A DNA stretch of 64,000 nucleotides. Origin: Apostichopus japonicus. Taxonomy: Eukaryota > Echinodermata > Holothuroidea > Aspidochirotida > Stichopodidae. The notes under the pieces are model-generated. The model was not told the origin of the DNA. It ran no database searches and saw nothing but the letters and a program-made list of their open reading frames with translations. The stretch lies in the NCBI RefSeq assembly GCF_037975245.1, contig NC_092571.1:20484917-20548916 (forward strand), in the 5' to 3' direction. A program made the translations under genes and the position numbers. Below are positions 24,917 to 38,299 of the stretch, one piece after another (the first letter of the stretch is position 1; each line of letters begins with the position of its first letter).

Positions 24917-25967
24917 GACATTTCATGCACCGGGTCAGGAATTTAGTAGTTTCTTATAGTCTATGTGTACGGTAACTTTTAGTGTCCATAAAACTTATCA
25001 ACATTCCATTGTTTCATAATTCATTTTTTTTTATATCTTATCGAGGAAGAGTATGTAAAACTGAATGGAGAAGAAGTTTTTAGTACACGCTCTTATCTTA
25101 AATTCTTAGGAACGAGAAAAGAGATGTCTTGGAATAGGCCTACATGACGTCAGTAAAAAATGATCTCATTTGGCCCCTTTTGTTTGTAATTCAGCTTATT
25201 ATGTAATCGATTCACATACTGGCTAATAGGAGGCATGATAACGTATACCTACTTCCCATGGTTTCGTGCATCCATTCCCTTTGGTATTTTGATACATTAT
25301 CAAGCAGTTGCATCTCAAACTTGGGATATTTTCTTTCCAACATTAGACTTGTTTTTTTAAGTCAATACATTATCTCCGAAAAGACAACAAATTGCTCAAC
25401 AAAATTACCTAAAAATGTGTTCAAAGTTGTCAAGACAAGCTGATGATCAAATTTTAAATTTTAATCTTATTCCTAATTTTTAAAGTAATGATCGTAGACC
25501 AATGTAACTGTTCTTATCTTTTAAACACTTTCTATTTTAAAACTGCAAGCAGGTTTTCCTTTCAGATACTCTATATCTGATTTTCATATTTTTTTTCAAA
25601 AGAATTCAGTCGAATCATGGCATTATATTAGCAGAGAGCCGAGTCATGGTTGATAAATTTTATTTATTTGAGATATGTGTAACCCTATTAAGTTATTAAA
25701 AATTGAACGTGTTATGTAGATTCTCTTTATTTAGCTTGTTTTGATAGATATAGCCATTTTTGCAGTTGTTTTCGTCGTTGTTGTTGGTTTGGTTGCTGTT
25801 TTGAAAAGGATTCTGCTAGCCTTTATCCTCATCATACTTGTCTTACGCGAGCTTAGTCTTTTAAGTTCCTTTCTGAACCATGTAACGTTATCCTCAATTA
25901 TTTTAGAAGCAGGTTGTTTCTGACTGGCGCCCCCAGTTGAGAAATGGCTAGACCGCCGCCAACCAGA

Positions 25968-26060
25968 GGGCTAGATATCTCAGTTGACAGAGCGCTGGAC
26001 CAATCTCCAGGGGTCAATGGTTCGAATCTCATTATAAAGCCATCATTGTCTTTGCTCTTT
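25968..26060 (+). mobile_element. tRNA-derived SINE head
   Basis: The A-box region (ATCTCAGTTGACAGAGCG, from 25,977) and B box GGTTCGAATCT (26,019-26,029) are well spaced. The anticodon arm CTGGA..TCCAG pairs but has a six-base loop, and the acceptor stem is poor, so it is not a functional tRNA gene. Confidence 0.6.
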
Positions 26061-27654
26061 TCAATTATTTACAATCAGATTTGAATTAATGGGTGTTAAA
26101 GTATCTTTTTACATTGATAGCAAACGTATAGCGATGGCTCGTCAAAGCGATGTATATAGTTTTAGTATTACCAATCGCATAACTGATGAGTAGCCTACTG
26201 CATGTCTCTCATACCATGCTGTATCGTTGCAAACGCATCAAGCTTCTTTCACAATAAATGAATTAACAATATCTCAGGATAAAATGTTGCAGACAGGTAT
26301 GTTACTGATCAGGGCATTACATGTCAACCCTCCGCCCCCCCCCCCCCCAATCCGACTCGCACATATGGCTTTCCTGTATCAATTAAAATCTACCAAATAT
26401 ATCGCATGTTTAGGTGACCTCAAATCACCCCCTCTCTTTATACCGTTTCTCAATGTGTCTCCTCCCCAGTCGCCCCTCTGCAATAAACTTTACAGACATA
26501 AGTGTTTAATTGAATAATATCCCAGTTGTCTTTCAAGGGTACAGTTATGGACAGACATAATGTAGATTATTTACGATATCGCTAAGGTAACGTCACGAAG
26601 ACGTAACTGACCAATGACGTTAGATCAAACGTTAGATGTAAAAGGTACATTGTATATTAGAAAGTTTTTATTTTCAGTGCTTGAGTGTTCAGATTATTGC
26701 CGCTAAATTCCTTAGAGTGTATTCCAATTCGATAAAAAAATAAAAAAAGCTCATCTGTAATATATTTTATCTTAAGTATGTCTTTGAAGGATTTGGTCCA
26801 TCTACACAACACGTGAGGGGAAGTTCTTTGCAAAGTAAAGCAATGCTGTCTGAATTTGTGTGACGTGTTCTAAATGCCCGGATGGTCACATGTAAATCTT
26901 GTCTTCTAAAACAAGCTTCTATTTCGTTAACATCGTATACAACATTACGCTGTGTCCATGTATAAACTGTTCGTCTGCTTTAATATACGCAAATATACAG
27001 TAATATTGGTTAACCGTAAATAAACGATTCCTTAACACTGTGACAGGTAAGTATCTATTTCCGTCACGCATTATTCATAGGATGAAACATTTTTTTCTTA
27101 TAGTAACATTATCAAGTGACATTTACATTTTTCAAAATTTGAAACAGAAACCCAGATAAATATGAATTAATCTTTTTCTTAACCATCACTCATACCCTGG
27201 ACAATACCGTGATCTAAAATATTGCCATTTTTCTTGTCATTTTTTTTTGGTCCCATTATTTCTAAATCGTAAAATATATTTTATCAACTTACATGCAAAG
27301 GCGTATAATGTTATATTTACCTTACTTAGTAATTACATTTTTAGATTTTTATCACGAAGCAACCTTGATATCAGACTTATATTATCATTTTTCTTTCTTT
27401 TTTCCTCCGTCTTTTATATATATTTCCTTTTTCTAACAGTTTAATAAACTCTCTGTGACATATTCATATCGGGGAGGTGCTGCAGAATATGGAAAAGCAG
27501 CGATCTTTGCCAATTCTCCAGATATTACCCCCCTATCAAAACTTACTTAGAGTTGCTTTATCGTCAACTAATATGACTGAATTTATCGGCCTTTAGATCG
27601 AGTGTCCCTAATTTCGCTCTAATTCGATTATGTTATTATTTTTATTAATGGGGA

Positions 27655-27775
27655 ACAACCACTGAGTCCCCCACCCTCCCACCCCACCGGCAGACAGTAT
27701 TACCAAAAATCCTAGTGTACAGTACATAAATATATAACATGTATGTGCAGTATATCCTAAATAGTCGAAGATGCT
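27655..27775 (+). repeat. Dispersed repeat, copy 1 (partner at 51.6-51.8 kb)
   Basis: Shares, in order, CCCAC.GGCAGA, ATTACCAAAAA, GTGTACAGTA, CATGTA.TGCAGTA and TAAATAGTC with 51,700-51,782 in the same orientation. The family is not recognised. Confidence 0.55.
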
Positions 27776-29239
27776 CCAACAACGTTATAATATTCCAACT
27801 AACAGCACAATATTGTATTTTAGCACCCTCCATTTTACCAAAATTTCTCTCCGTAACGGTAAAACAATTTTGCCCCACCCTACAGCCCAGTACAAAAAAA
27901 GGTGCGTCTCTGGATGAGTCGAAACGATACAGTGATTACGGGAGGTGGGAGGGGCGTAAATAACTTAAAAGGTTGTTTCAGATCAATGTAATACTGTTGC
28001 CAAAATGAAACAAAGCAAAAAACTTTTTGCGGTCATATTAGTTTGTTGCCTATACATTATCTGCTATTTGCGCATGCGCTGTGTTCAACACGTTTACTAA
28101 GGTAGTTATTTATCCATATTTTGTGTGCCACCCCCTTTTTATAATTATTTATTTGTGAACAACAAGATACAAATAATGTATATAAAATGTATGTCAACCA
28201 AGACGGAAAAAAGTGGAACCTTATATTGTATCGATATTTTATCGCTGTTTTGATTGGTTTATAGTTGAAGACAAAAATAGAAGGAACTTTAGACAATAAT
28301 TTTAACTTACCTTGTCATACTTTTCTTCGTTTTGCCTAGCAGCTAGTTAATGGATCTAGATAATTATTTGAACTTTCATATTAAGGTGTTCTGGTTACAC
28401 ATCTCCCCCCCCCCCCCCCCCAGGAAAACTCTTTACTTTTGCCGACAAAATGAGCAGCTCTCTTCTTACATATCTTGAAACATAGCAAGTTTTCGTTTTG
28501 AGAAGTGGTCACAAGTTTCTTTCATTGCAAATACTGTTGTATAGTTTAATTACTGTTATTGGAAAATGTTTCTGGCACAGTCGTATGGTTCTGATGAGAA
28601 TATCTATAGTTGGTTACAACCCCCCCCCCCCCCCTCGCGGCAATCCTGGTATATAAAGTTGCCTACTTAGCCTACACCTTTTACCTCAGTGGCGTATAAT
28701 TCTCATGCAAAGTCCATCTGTTGGTGTGCATGATAACAGTCGAAATTGGCCCAGATTCTGTGAAGACATGATAGTCAGATTTATCCCGCTCTGGTGTATG
28801 TGATGTTCTTCATGACACCCATGCAACTTGCTTGGTTATCCCCACCCCCCCCCCTCCACCCGTACGTAAAATAATTCCACATGAATGATAGCTGGATGAT
28901 ATAGTCACTGTGGTTTTGTGGTAAGACAATCTGGAAACCTCATATACAGAGAAAGACAGAATGATTTGACAGAATTGCATCAGGTATACGGTACCGTTTG
29001 TCTCACGGTTCAGCTATGAATCTTGAAGTAACGATAACTCGAGAGGTTGATACGAAGTCGACGAATGTATTTTGCTAGATGTCTCGTATATCCAAAAAGC
29101 GGGTGCATAGTAGTTATACAACTACTACTTGTTACATCGTTTTGTTACAAGTAAAAACAAACTAACAAATAAATACAAAGAAACATGAATTGGTCTGCTG
29201 ACTCGGAATATCAGAAAGGAACAGAAGACGACATGAAGA

Positions 29240-31250
29240 GTGTTTGATGTCATTATTATATTTTATTTATGAACTTACGTGAAACATGACAAAACCGATT
29301 CCCTTATGGTTAGTTCATATTAATATTAATTCCACAATGGGCAGAGTATTGTGGTTTGGCAAATAAGGCAGGTTTATCTTTTTGATATCAGATAGTAACA
29401 CCTTAAACTCTTGTGTTATTTTGAAGCAAAATAGTTTAAAAAAATTTAACCAAAATAAATTGATCACATCCATGGTGAATACCAAAATGTAAATAGTATG
29501 AATTAAACTATTTGAGATATTTCAAAATTTGTCAAATATGAGTGCTCTTGCAAATAGAAGTCTTAGTCAGTTTTGGGTAAAATAGTAATTTTGAAAGCTC
29601 AGTATTATTCAAGATTACCATTAATCACAGTTAAGTCTAAGGCATACCTACCCATTGGTTAATTTGTTTTACAAAATGGAAGTTTGTGAGTAATCAAAGG
29701 GTTTGATTTGATTCTTAATATTCCATCTTCTCAACATTTTTTTAGGGTTCTTTTCAGTATAAATAACATGCAACATGCATTTTGTAAAATTTCAAACCAT
29801 TTACCTTTTTTTTTATTCAATTGTTTTAAATGAAACTTGAAAACCTCATGATCTTTGTTGTTCTAGAAATTTTAATGTTGAGCAGCACCAAAAAAAAAAA
29901 ACCAAAAATTGAAAGGGGCATTCTGGTGAAAGACAGTGTTAATCGTATGTTATTGCAAGAGAAATATTCTCTATGCACATTTGGTTAGTTGTAAACTCTA
30001 TCTAAGTAACTTAGCCCTTCAACTTATTACTGTGCGGATTGTGCCCAAAAACCCTAACAATTTGAAAAATTTGTATATTCCCTGAAAGCTGAAATACAGA
30101 TCTATTCAAAAAATATTATGTTTTATGGGGGTGCTATTGATGTTTATTTCCAAAATTTTAGTTCAAACTTTGTTTTGATTCAAAAAGTGTGGAAATTCTA
30201 CATTTTGACTATTTTTTTCCATAAAATTCTAGGCACCACTTAGAAACAGGCCAGCAACTTCATAAATGTTCTAGAACAAGCCCAACAACACATACAAAAC
30301 TACCCTGAAAAGATCAGGGTTATAGAGAATTGGACATTTGAATTATCATCGTAATATTGCCAAAACCCCGTCCAAAAACCGAAAAAAAATGTCGAAAAAG
30401 TCTTCATTGTTTCAAAAAATCATATCTAGGTCACCCTTCGCCCTTTTGCAAAAATTTAATAAATATTATGTTCATTACAAGCTTCCTTACAAAAGTATAG
30501 CAATGAATATTTGCATAGTGCCACCAATTCGTAAGAAATATTTGCAAAATATTCACGTGTCCGTGTATATACTGTACGTGTATTGTTTATGTATTGTATA
30601 GCCTGGCAGGAGGGGTCATGCCCTCAGTTCTTATGCCAATCCTTACATATCGGTCATTTTTCAACCAATTCCCACAATTTTTTTGGTATCAAATGGTAAG
30701 AAATAGTTCAGATAATACTATTTTAACATAAAATACACCAAAAACTACAATTGGTAGTATGTATTCCAAAATGAGCTATTTGGGAACCAATTTGCATATT
30801 TGCATACATTATTAGCCCAAAATTAGTGAAACTTATCAGATATGAAATCAAAAATTGTTACCCTTTCCACTGATATAAAGGTTATTGTACAAAATAATCC
30901 TCTGAATTGATGTAAATTGAGTCCAAGAAAAATCATTTTCTGCTGAAAAGTTTGGAGTGAAACTGGAGTGACTTCCTTAATTAATTACATGATTGCACAT
31001 ATTTGTTGTAACAAATTCATTTATAAATAGCACAATTTCGACAATCAGCAGTTCACCCAATGATATACAAAAAGGGTGCAGTGAATTGATTTCATTCTAA
31101 ATCCAAATATTTTGAAATTTTGTTCAAAAGCTGGCATATAAAATGACCTTTGACCTTCATCCTAAAAACTTTGACATTTTTTTCTTCAATGTGACAAAAC
31201 GGGCAAAAACAGTCTAAATATTAGAGCTGCTGCAAGAACTCTTCCTCTTA
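29240..31250. other. AT-rich unclassified block
   Basis: About 2 kb rich in short poly-A and poly-T runs. There are no ORFs of note, no visible terminal repeats and no homology within the window that I could see. It may be an old noncoding repeat. Confidence 0.3.
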
Positions 31251-31729
31251 GACATCCAAACCAGGTTTCTTACATTTAACTCTTAACTGTGCTCTCAACT
31301 TCATCAAAGCAATAAGGACCATCTATTTAACGGGATATTTTAAGTACGGAATACCATTCCATCATTCACTTTTCGAGTAATTCTCCAGTACTTTTGCTGA
31401 TTCAATAAACAAGAGCATTAGCCTTATATCTGGTCTCTGATTGTCATCTGAAACCTTTTCATTGCTCGCCAAATTTAGAATGCCTCAATATTTTTAGAAT
31501 GACAAAGTGGAAGCAAATGACCTCCTGACGTTTACCATTTGACAACTGAAACGTTATCTTTCTTTGAGAGCTGATTCCCATACCTCCCTACATGGTAGTT
31601 GACATAAAGTTTAAGTTGAAACTTTACAGTCTTGTTTGAGGCCAAGGCCCCCTCACACGACTATATAACTTAACCTATGGTCACTGGTAAATTGTCACAC
31701 CCACACACCAAAGTGTGTAAAATTTAAAC

Positions 31730-31982
31730 AATCTCTCCAGGGGCACTGCAGTGCCGCGCATCTATGTTTCCGCTGGGGGACTTCCCGTAGGGCGCAGCCA
31801 CAAACCTGAACCCGCCAAAATATTTACAAGTTACCTCGCAGGCCCCCATTTATACACATAGGTGAAGAGAGGCAATGGAGATTACGTTCCTTGCCAAAGG
31901 ACACAACCACATGATCTGGCCAGGACTCGAACCAGCAAACCTTAGATCACAAGTCCACTGCCTTAACCACTTGACTTCTCAT
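31730..31982 (-). mobile_element. tRNA-derived SINE with conserved body
   Basis: On the minus strand, AAGTGGTTAAGGCAGTGGAC (A-box side) and GGTTCGAGTCC (B box, 31,923-31,933) are followed by a body containing TGTGTCCTTTGGCAAGG, CTCCATTGCCTC and a GTGTATAAATGGG motif. Bodies of this kind recur in deuterostome tRNA-SINEs. The exact family name is not assigned. Confidence 0.7.
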
Positions 31983-32366
31983 CAACAATCCCATAGCCAC
32001 ACCCCCTCTTTTGTGAATTCCTGGATCTGCCATTGCACATAGCCTAGCCACAGGTTGGCCTGCTATAAGAGTGTGGTTGGTGTAAGATAAAGAGTGGATA
32101 TATGTTTTCAAATTTTGCCCCCGAAAAAAGACACTTTGGTGTGATAATAATGCAAGAAATTTACTTCAAGTTTTATGCTGAATTGCCCTTCTTCAGCAAA
32201 ATAGTATCATGCAGTTAATGCTTGCTGTTAGAAGGTAGTCAAATGCAAAAACAAAGAATCTAGTCCAACCTTAGCATAGCGCATTAGAAGAGACAGCATC
32301 TCGGTTATTAGTTACTAAATCTAAATTCATTTCAAAAACGCAACAACATATTTTTTATATTCTGTT

Positions 32367-35300
32367 TTACGTCTTATAACTCCGGTGCAGTGCCCTGAGT
32401 TGATCCCAGCAGACCAAACTCAAAACGGTGTGAGGGGCTAACCGGAACCAGGATGCTGACCAACCTTTGTAGAAACCAAACGGTCCTTCTTTATTCAGAA
32501 TCTTCCAGAAGCAATCCGCTACTCCCGAGTAGTACAGGCCTCTTCCCTTCGCATCGACTCCTTGGTTGTAGAGTCTAGTGCTGATGACGTCAAATGGTGT
32601 CATGCAACAAACGACAGCGACCCCTCCCACCATACTGGCGACCAATGGTATCAGGATGCTCCCTGGAGAAAATATCTAAGAAAAAAGGAGGAAAAACAAA
32701 GCTCTTAACCAACAGTTTTGGTGCCAATTTTAAAAGTTCTGGGCTGCCAAAGAGATATATGACAAACATCCAGATTTGTGGTAGAGGTCACTTCTTGAAT
32801 CCAAAAAAAAAAATCTAAACTTGCCAACTAAAGGTTTGAGGCAGAAATATTTTCTGAAAAAGAATTTTAAAATTCAATTTGAATAGAACAGAAATGCAAG
32901 AGGAATCAATCTGAATCAAAAGTAAGAAGGATATTGAAGAAAGGCCAACACGGCACGGAGTTTTTCTACTGCGGGAATAATTGCGTACATATACGATATA
33001 TTTATGCCTTCTTCATATATATGGTAGAGAGGTTAAATTATTAAAAATAATTCTAATCCTTTTGTAATATTACCTCAACATGGTGATTACGGATACAACT
33101 TTTATCCTGTGCATTAAATTTGTTCCCCCCCAACCCCCCCCCCATCAATCCTCCTTCCTGTTTAGGATATCCACACTTGTATACATTATACATTTAATTC
33201 CATACCTGTAACTGTTCTACAATGTCTTTGCACTTTGAAAATGTGGACAGCTGGGCTGCAGACCCCACTGAGACCCTTGCCATGGCACCAGTTGCACCCC
33301 TCCAAAGTCCTCGGACACCCTCCCGTGAAATTATCCCACGGAAGGCTTGAATCATCCCACTGTGTTGGTGCTGGTGCCCAACTGCTATACTTTGATCTGC
33401 CAAAGCTTGTAGGTGTGTTTTAATCTGAAATAGAATATTCTTTATGTTACCATACATCTGGCATTTAAGTTCGAGAGAGACATTGGTAAATTTAGGAGCA
33501 AAAACATTGTTGCTAAGTACTATTAGAAGCTCAAATGTAGCTCAAATGCTGAAGTTCAGTTTTGTTGTGCAACAGCCTTCTGTATTATTGTTCTTCAGTC
33601 GACGTCCACAGGAGAGAAGCTTTGCAGCCACAAATGTGTGTTAAGCCACAAAGGAGTGTTAGCTCAGTGGTTAACGCTGGTGCCTTTCAATCATAAGGTC
33701 CCGAGTTTGAGTCACTCCAAGATTAATGTATGTCCTCAAGTTACAGAGTTGTTGACAATTCATAATCATGGACGTTAAATATGAATCTAAGTGACTGACT
33801 TCGGTCAGCTTGCGGCTTTGATAAGCCAACGATGGCTTAATTCTTCGCGAGTTCCTGCTTGCAGGAGGATCTAAAATACATACATATACACAAACATACA
33901 TACATACAAATTTCCAGGTCACTGTTCAGCAAAAAGCTCAGGTCGCTCATATGCATCAGTTAACTGTATCAAAGCTAACTGAATATTCATCAACTCAGGG
34001 AGGACTAAATCAATGACATACACTGTTACACAATACAGAAAGATATGACACACAGTGTGCTATATATGCCTAAAAATTCACAAGTTTGCCCACTTGCTAA
34101 ACAGTGCAAGTAAACAGTGCTATTTATTCATGTTCTTATCATTTATGCAAATTAAATTATCGGATCATTATAACATTCAAACATTTATAAAATTTCCGGG
34201 TGTGTCTCAAGATGAATCTCTGATGTCATGACACTGTTAGTGCTTTCAGTTTAGTTTCTTTTGTTTAGTTTAGTTTAGTAGAAGAAAAGGATCAGGAGGG
34301 ACACTCAAGTCCCTATCAAGGACCCTATAGGAGAGAGAAAAAAACTGAAGACACAAACACTCAGACCCGATTACAAGGCTTAAAGTACTTGTCCACTGGA
34401 GCATTCTTAAACCCATTCACACTACTTGCAAGTAGAACTTTCTCAGGAAAACCATTCCACTCATTCACAACCCTATTATTAAAAAGTTATTCCAAATATT
34501 AATCCTACTTTGTAACTTCTGGAGTTTAAGACAATGACCTCTGGTACAACTACTATTAGCAGACATTAAACAGTCAGTGAAGGATAAAGTTTCAAACCAT
34601 ACACAATCTTGGAAACCTGAATCGCAACCTCCTAACCTGGTTAATCGCCTTATTCACCAGTAGTAACATTGTGGGGAAATTACTACCCAAGGAAGTTGAC
34701 TTTGTGAATGATATGTGAAGATCACTACAAACTGTACATCCTGCCACCATGAAACTTTATTCCATTTGGGACACCTGATCACAAGTCATGAACACATTTC
34801 TCACTGGGAAATTATGACAATATTTTGAAGAGTGCAAAGAAATGATTGTCTTGAAGCATAACAGGGTTTGACATGGAAAGAACACTGTCTTGGTGTCACT
34901 CTCTTGATATGCTGCATACTAGTTCCAAAACAAGAACATTTTTTGAATTTCATCTTCGGTTTGGTGGGGGAGGGGTTGGAGTTGTCTGTCTAATAACACC
35001 ACTGTTTTTTTTTTGTATTGTACCACACAGTTTCAGTATTTCTCATCATACTCACCAGATAAAATGGGCTTCCAAAAACTGCACCAACACACCCAGAGAA
35101 TGCACCTGCAGCCACGCTCTTTGGTAAACTAACTTCTCCTTCAGAATTCTTGGTCATGCCAAAGTTAACCAGTGTTTGATAGGTACCCAGCCGTACTCCG
35201 TTCATAAACAGCTGGTACCAAAGCCCAGGTATCAAACCTTTTTGTAAAGCCCTCAGGCCGTCCACTTTCCCTATCGTAAAAAATGCATGGAAAACATTCC

Positions 35301-35457
35301 TATAGTGCCTACTGTATGACCCTCGTAATCTCAACTCGCCTTGAAGTTGCATACGAGTTTTGACTACCTCCAATGGGTTTGTAAACAAACAAGCACCGCA
35401 CGCACCGAGGCCTCCCAAGAAATATTCACTCAAGTTTATGGTATTCGTACCAGCCAT
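32367..35457 (-). CDS. SLC25A35-like: SLC25A34/35-like mitochondrial carrier
   Basis: Three coding exons on the minus strand: 35,457-35,056; 33,424-33,206; 32,675-32,367. All junctions are phase 0 with GT..AG sites, giving 309 aa, close to the ~300 aa of the family. The carrier signature appears once per repeat: [16 protein letters not shown] joined across intron 1 to IKTHLQ; and [13 protein letters not shown]. The Tyr in place of the acidic residue in the second signature and the TRLYNQ ending are typical of SLC25A34/35. Six inner-membrane helices are expected. The transported substrate of this subgroup is poorly established, so none is claimed. I chose the start [16 protein letters not shown] over an upstream in-frame MMLWRL because it fits the family N-terminus. 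Intron 1 carries a SINE and a CR1 fragment. Confidence 0.9.
33653..33908 (+). mobile_element. Complete-looking tRNA-derived SINE with CATA tail
   Basis: The tRNA-like head at 33,653-33,719 has complementary ends GGAGTG and CACTCC, an A box TAGCTCAGTGG (33,660-33,670) and a B box GAGTTTGAGTC (33,703-33,713). The body (with ACTTCGGTCAGCTTGCGG and TTCTTCGCGAGTTCCTGC) is followed by a (CATA)n tail at about 33,873-33,906. It lies in intron 1 of the carrier gene, opposite to its transcription. Confidence 0.75.
34235..34660 (-). mobile_element. CR1-type LINE 3' fragment
   Basis: On the minus strand, degraded frames encode the reverse-transcriptase C-terminus: [31 protein letters not shown] and [13 protein letters not shown], the last two matching the conserved 'VVNEWN.LP..V..A.SVN.FK' motif of CR1/L2-like elements. 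A TAAAC pentamer repeat at the 3' end (around 34,260-34,280) is the expected tail. Frameshifts make it inactive. It is in the same orientation as the host carrier gene. Confidence 0.7.
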
Positions 35458-35682
35458 TTTTTTCAACCTAGATATCACGATCAACCGCCACAGCATCACC
35501 TATACTCCACAAATCAGGACTGACTCTTCCCGTAATTACGGCCAGGGTACACGGAAATTAGTTTCTGTGCCCGGGTACGGGTTTTGGGGGCAGCCATCTT
35601 TGATTGAGACTGCATACAACTAAGTTATTGACCGTATCGTTTTCCAATTAACTTATTTTTCTAAATTGTGCTTTCATGTCCC

Positions 35683-35876
35683 GCTTCAAAGCATTCGTAT
35701 TGACAGTACGGGCAGTATCAATGCCATTTTTTTTATCTAATAAAATTGTTTGCACTGTCAAGACGAGTGCTTTGAAGCATGATATCAGAGGAAATTATTG
35801 AGTTGTATTAACACAGAACTAAATTTTAAAATTTAAATGTAAATTTCTGCGGGTATTAGCAGGAAATTGTCCCAAT
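35683..35876. mobile_element. MITE-like inverted-repeat element, copy 2 (5' truncated)
   Basis: Inner arms GCTTCAAAGCATTCGTATTG and GAGTGCTTTGAAGCAT match the arms of 17,086-17,281. The right end has TTGTCCCAAT, but the left outer end is missing. It lies about 230 bp upstream of the carrier start codon, near its promoter. Confidence 0.6.
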
Positions 35877-35992
35877 CAGCTTCAAAGTTTCAACTTCAAA
35901 TCTTTGTACGCCAGGCTAATGTAGATTAACTTTTTCGCGCTATTGTACAATAGCGCCTCTCAACTACGTTATTGTTGTAGCATACCCATACC

Positions 35993-37214
<1,222 letters not shown>

Positions 37215-37915
37215 CCCATACCCCTTACCATTTCCGATCCCCCAGTGACTTAATCAGTCGTTCGTAACAGTAATGTGGTCTTTGGGCCTTGCAGAAGCTT
37301 CCATAAGCAGAGTCGTATGTTTACGGCTCTGTCCATTTGCAGAGCCGTATATAACTATATAGATGGCCTATACATGTTGACCGTTCAGGGCAACTTCAGT
37401 TTTCCGTATCATGACCGTGTAGATTTTTAGCTATGTAGACGACTTGTAATCTTCAACTTCCAAACATGTATTTCAACACGCAGCAGCTACCCTTAGATCT
37501 CTCCAAAATATAAACAAGAGGGCAATTCATGGAATTGCCTCCCGTCATGAAATAAGTATAATTTTAAAATTTGTCCTGCCATTATTCTCTACATATCTTG
37601 TGGTCTAATGACATTTGCCAACTAACTGACAAGCAGGTAATGGCTTAACAACCGTTCTTGGATATTTGACCTCTGACCTGTGACTTATGACGTCATCAAT
37701 CACGCAGGCATGAATTTACATGGTTCGACACCTACCCTTCAAGTTTGAACTTGATCGGACTTACGGCCTAGGAGGAGTTCGAGATACACTTTTTTGTACA
37801 AATTTTCCCATGAAGTGCACTCTATATATTTATTGCACTCTCAAAATGTTTACACAGCCAAACTGTTTGCTTGCCATCCTCTTACCACCATCCCCCCTTC
37901 CCAACCCAGGAAATT

Positions 37916-37965
37916 TTGGTGCCGCCCTGGAAATGTCGTTGCCGCCCTGGAAATGTCGTTGCTAC
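37916..37965 (+). repeat. Two tandem copies of a 21-bp unit
   Basis: GCCGCCCTGGAAATGTCGTT is repeated twice in direct succession. Confidence 0.7.
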
Positions 37966-38182
37966 AATCATGAACTTTCTAACGTTAAATAATGTTAACA
38001 TGTAATGCTTGCTTTCAACACGAAAATGAAAAAGAATTAGTATAAATTTTCCTTCTCCCCCCCCCACTTTAAAAGATTGGAATGCTTTGCCATTAGACAG
38101 TGGCGGAGATTTCTTGTCAGAAGTGGGGGGGGGGGGGGGTGCAGGCCATTGATGAAATAAAAAGTCATAACTGCTGGCTCAC

Positions 38183-38285
38183 TATCTAAGTGGAGCGCCA
38201 CCATGAGTTGGCGCGAAGTGCACAAGAATTTTTCGGCAAATATTGCCTCCCAGATTGCAGTAAATGGCACTGCCCAGGCCTTAAA
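38183..38285. repeat. Isolated subterminal module of the hAT-like family
   Basis: Contains CTATCTAAGTGGAGCGCCAC, GAGTTGGCGCGAAG, GCCTCCCAGAT and AAATGGCACT..CCCAGGCCTT. The same module recurs near 38,340, 38,965, 60,640 (minus) and 61,880 (minus). Confidence 0.7.
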
Positions 38286-38299
38286 AAGCTGCATTTAAC

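Larger units (their letters stand above)
24917..32366. other. Intergenic stretch between the TRIM and carrier genes
   Basis: No credible coding sequence. It holds two tRNA-derived SINE fragments (25,968-26,060; 31,730-31,982), a dispersed repeat (27,655-27,775), C-runs of about ten or more bases near 26,335, 28,405, 28,620 and 28,849, and a ~2-kb AT-rich unclassified block (about 29,240-31,250). Confidence 0.5.

Noticed and set aside
25968-26041. Possible tRNA gene
   Set aside because: The A and B boxes are good, but the anticodon loop has six bases and the acceptor stem does not pair. It is better explained as a SINE head.
33653-33719. Possible tRNA gene with complementary ends
   Set aside because: It is followed by a SINE body and a CATA tail, and the cloverleaf is imperfect.
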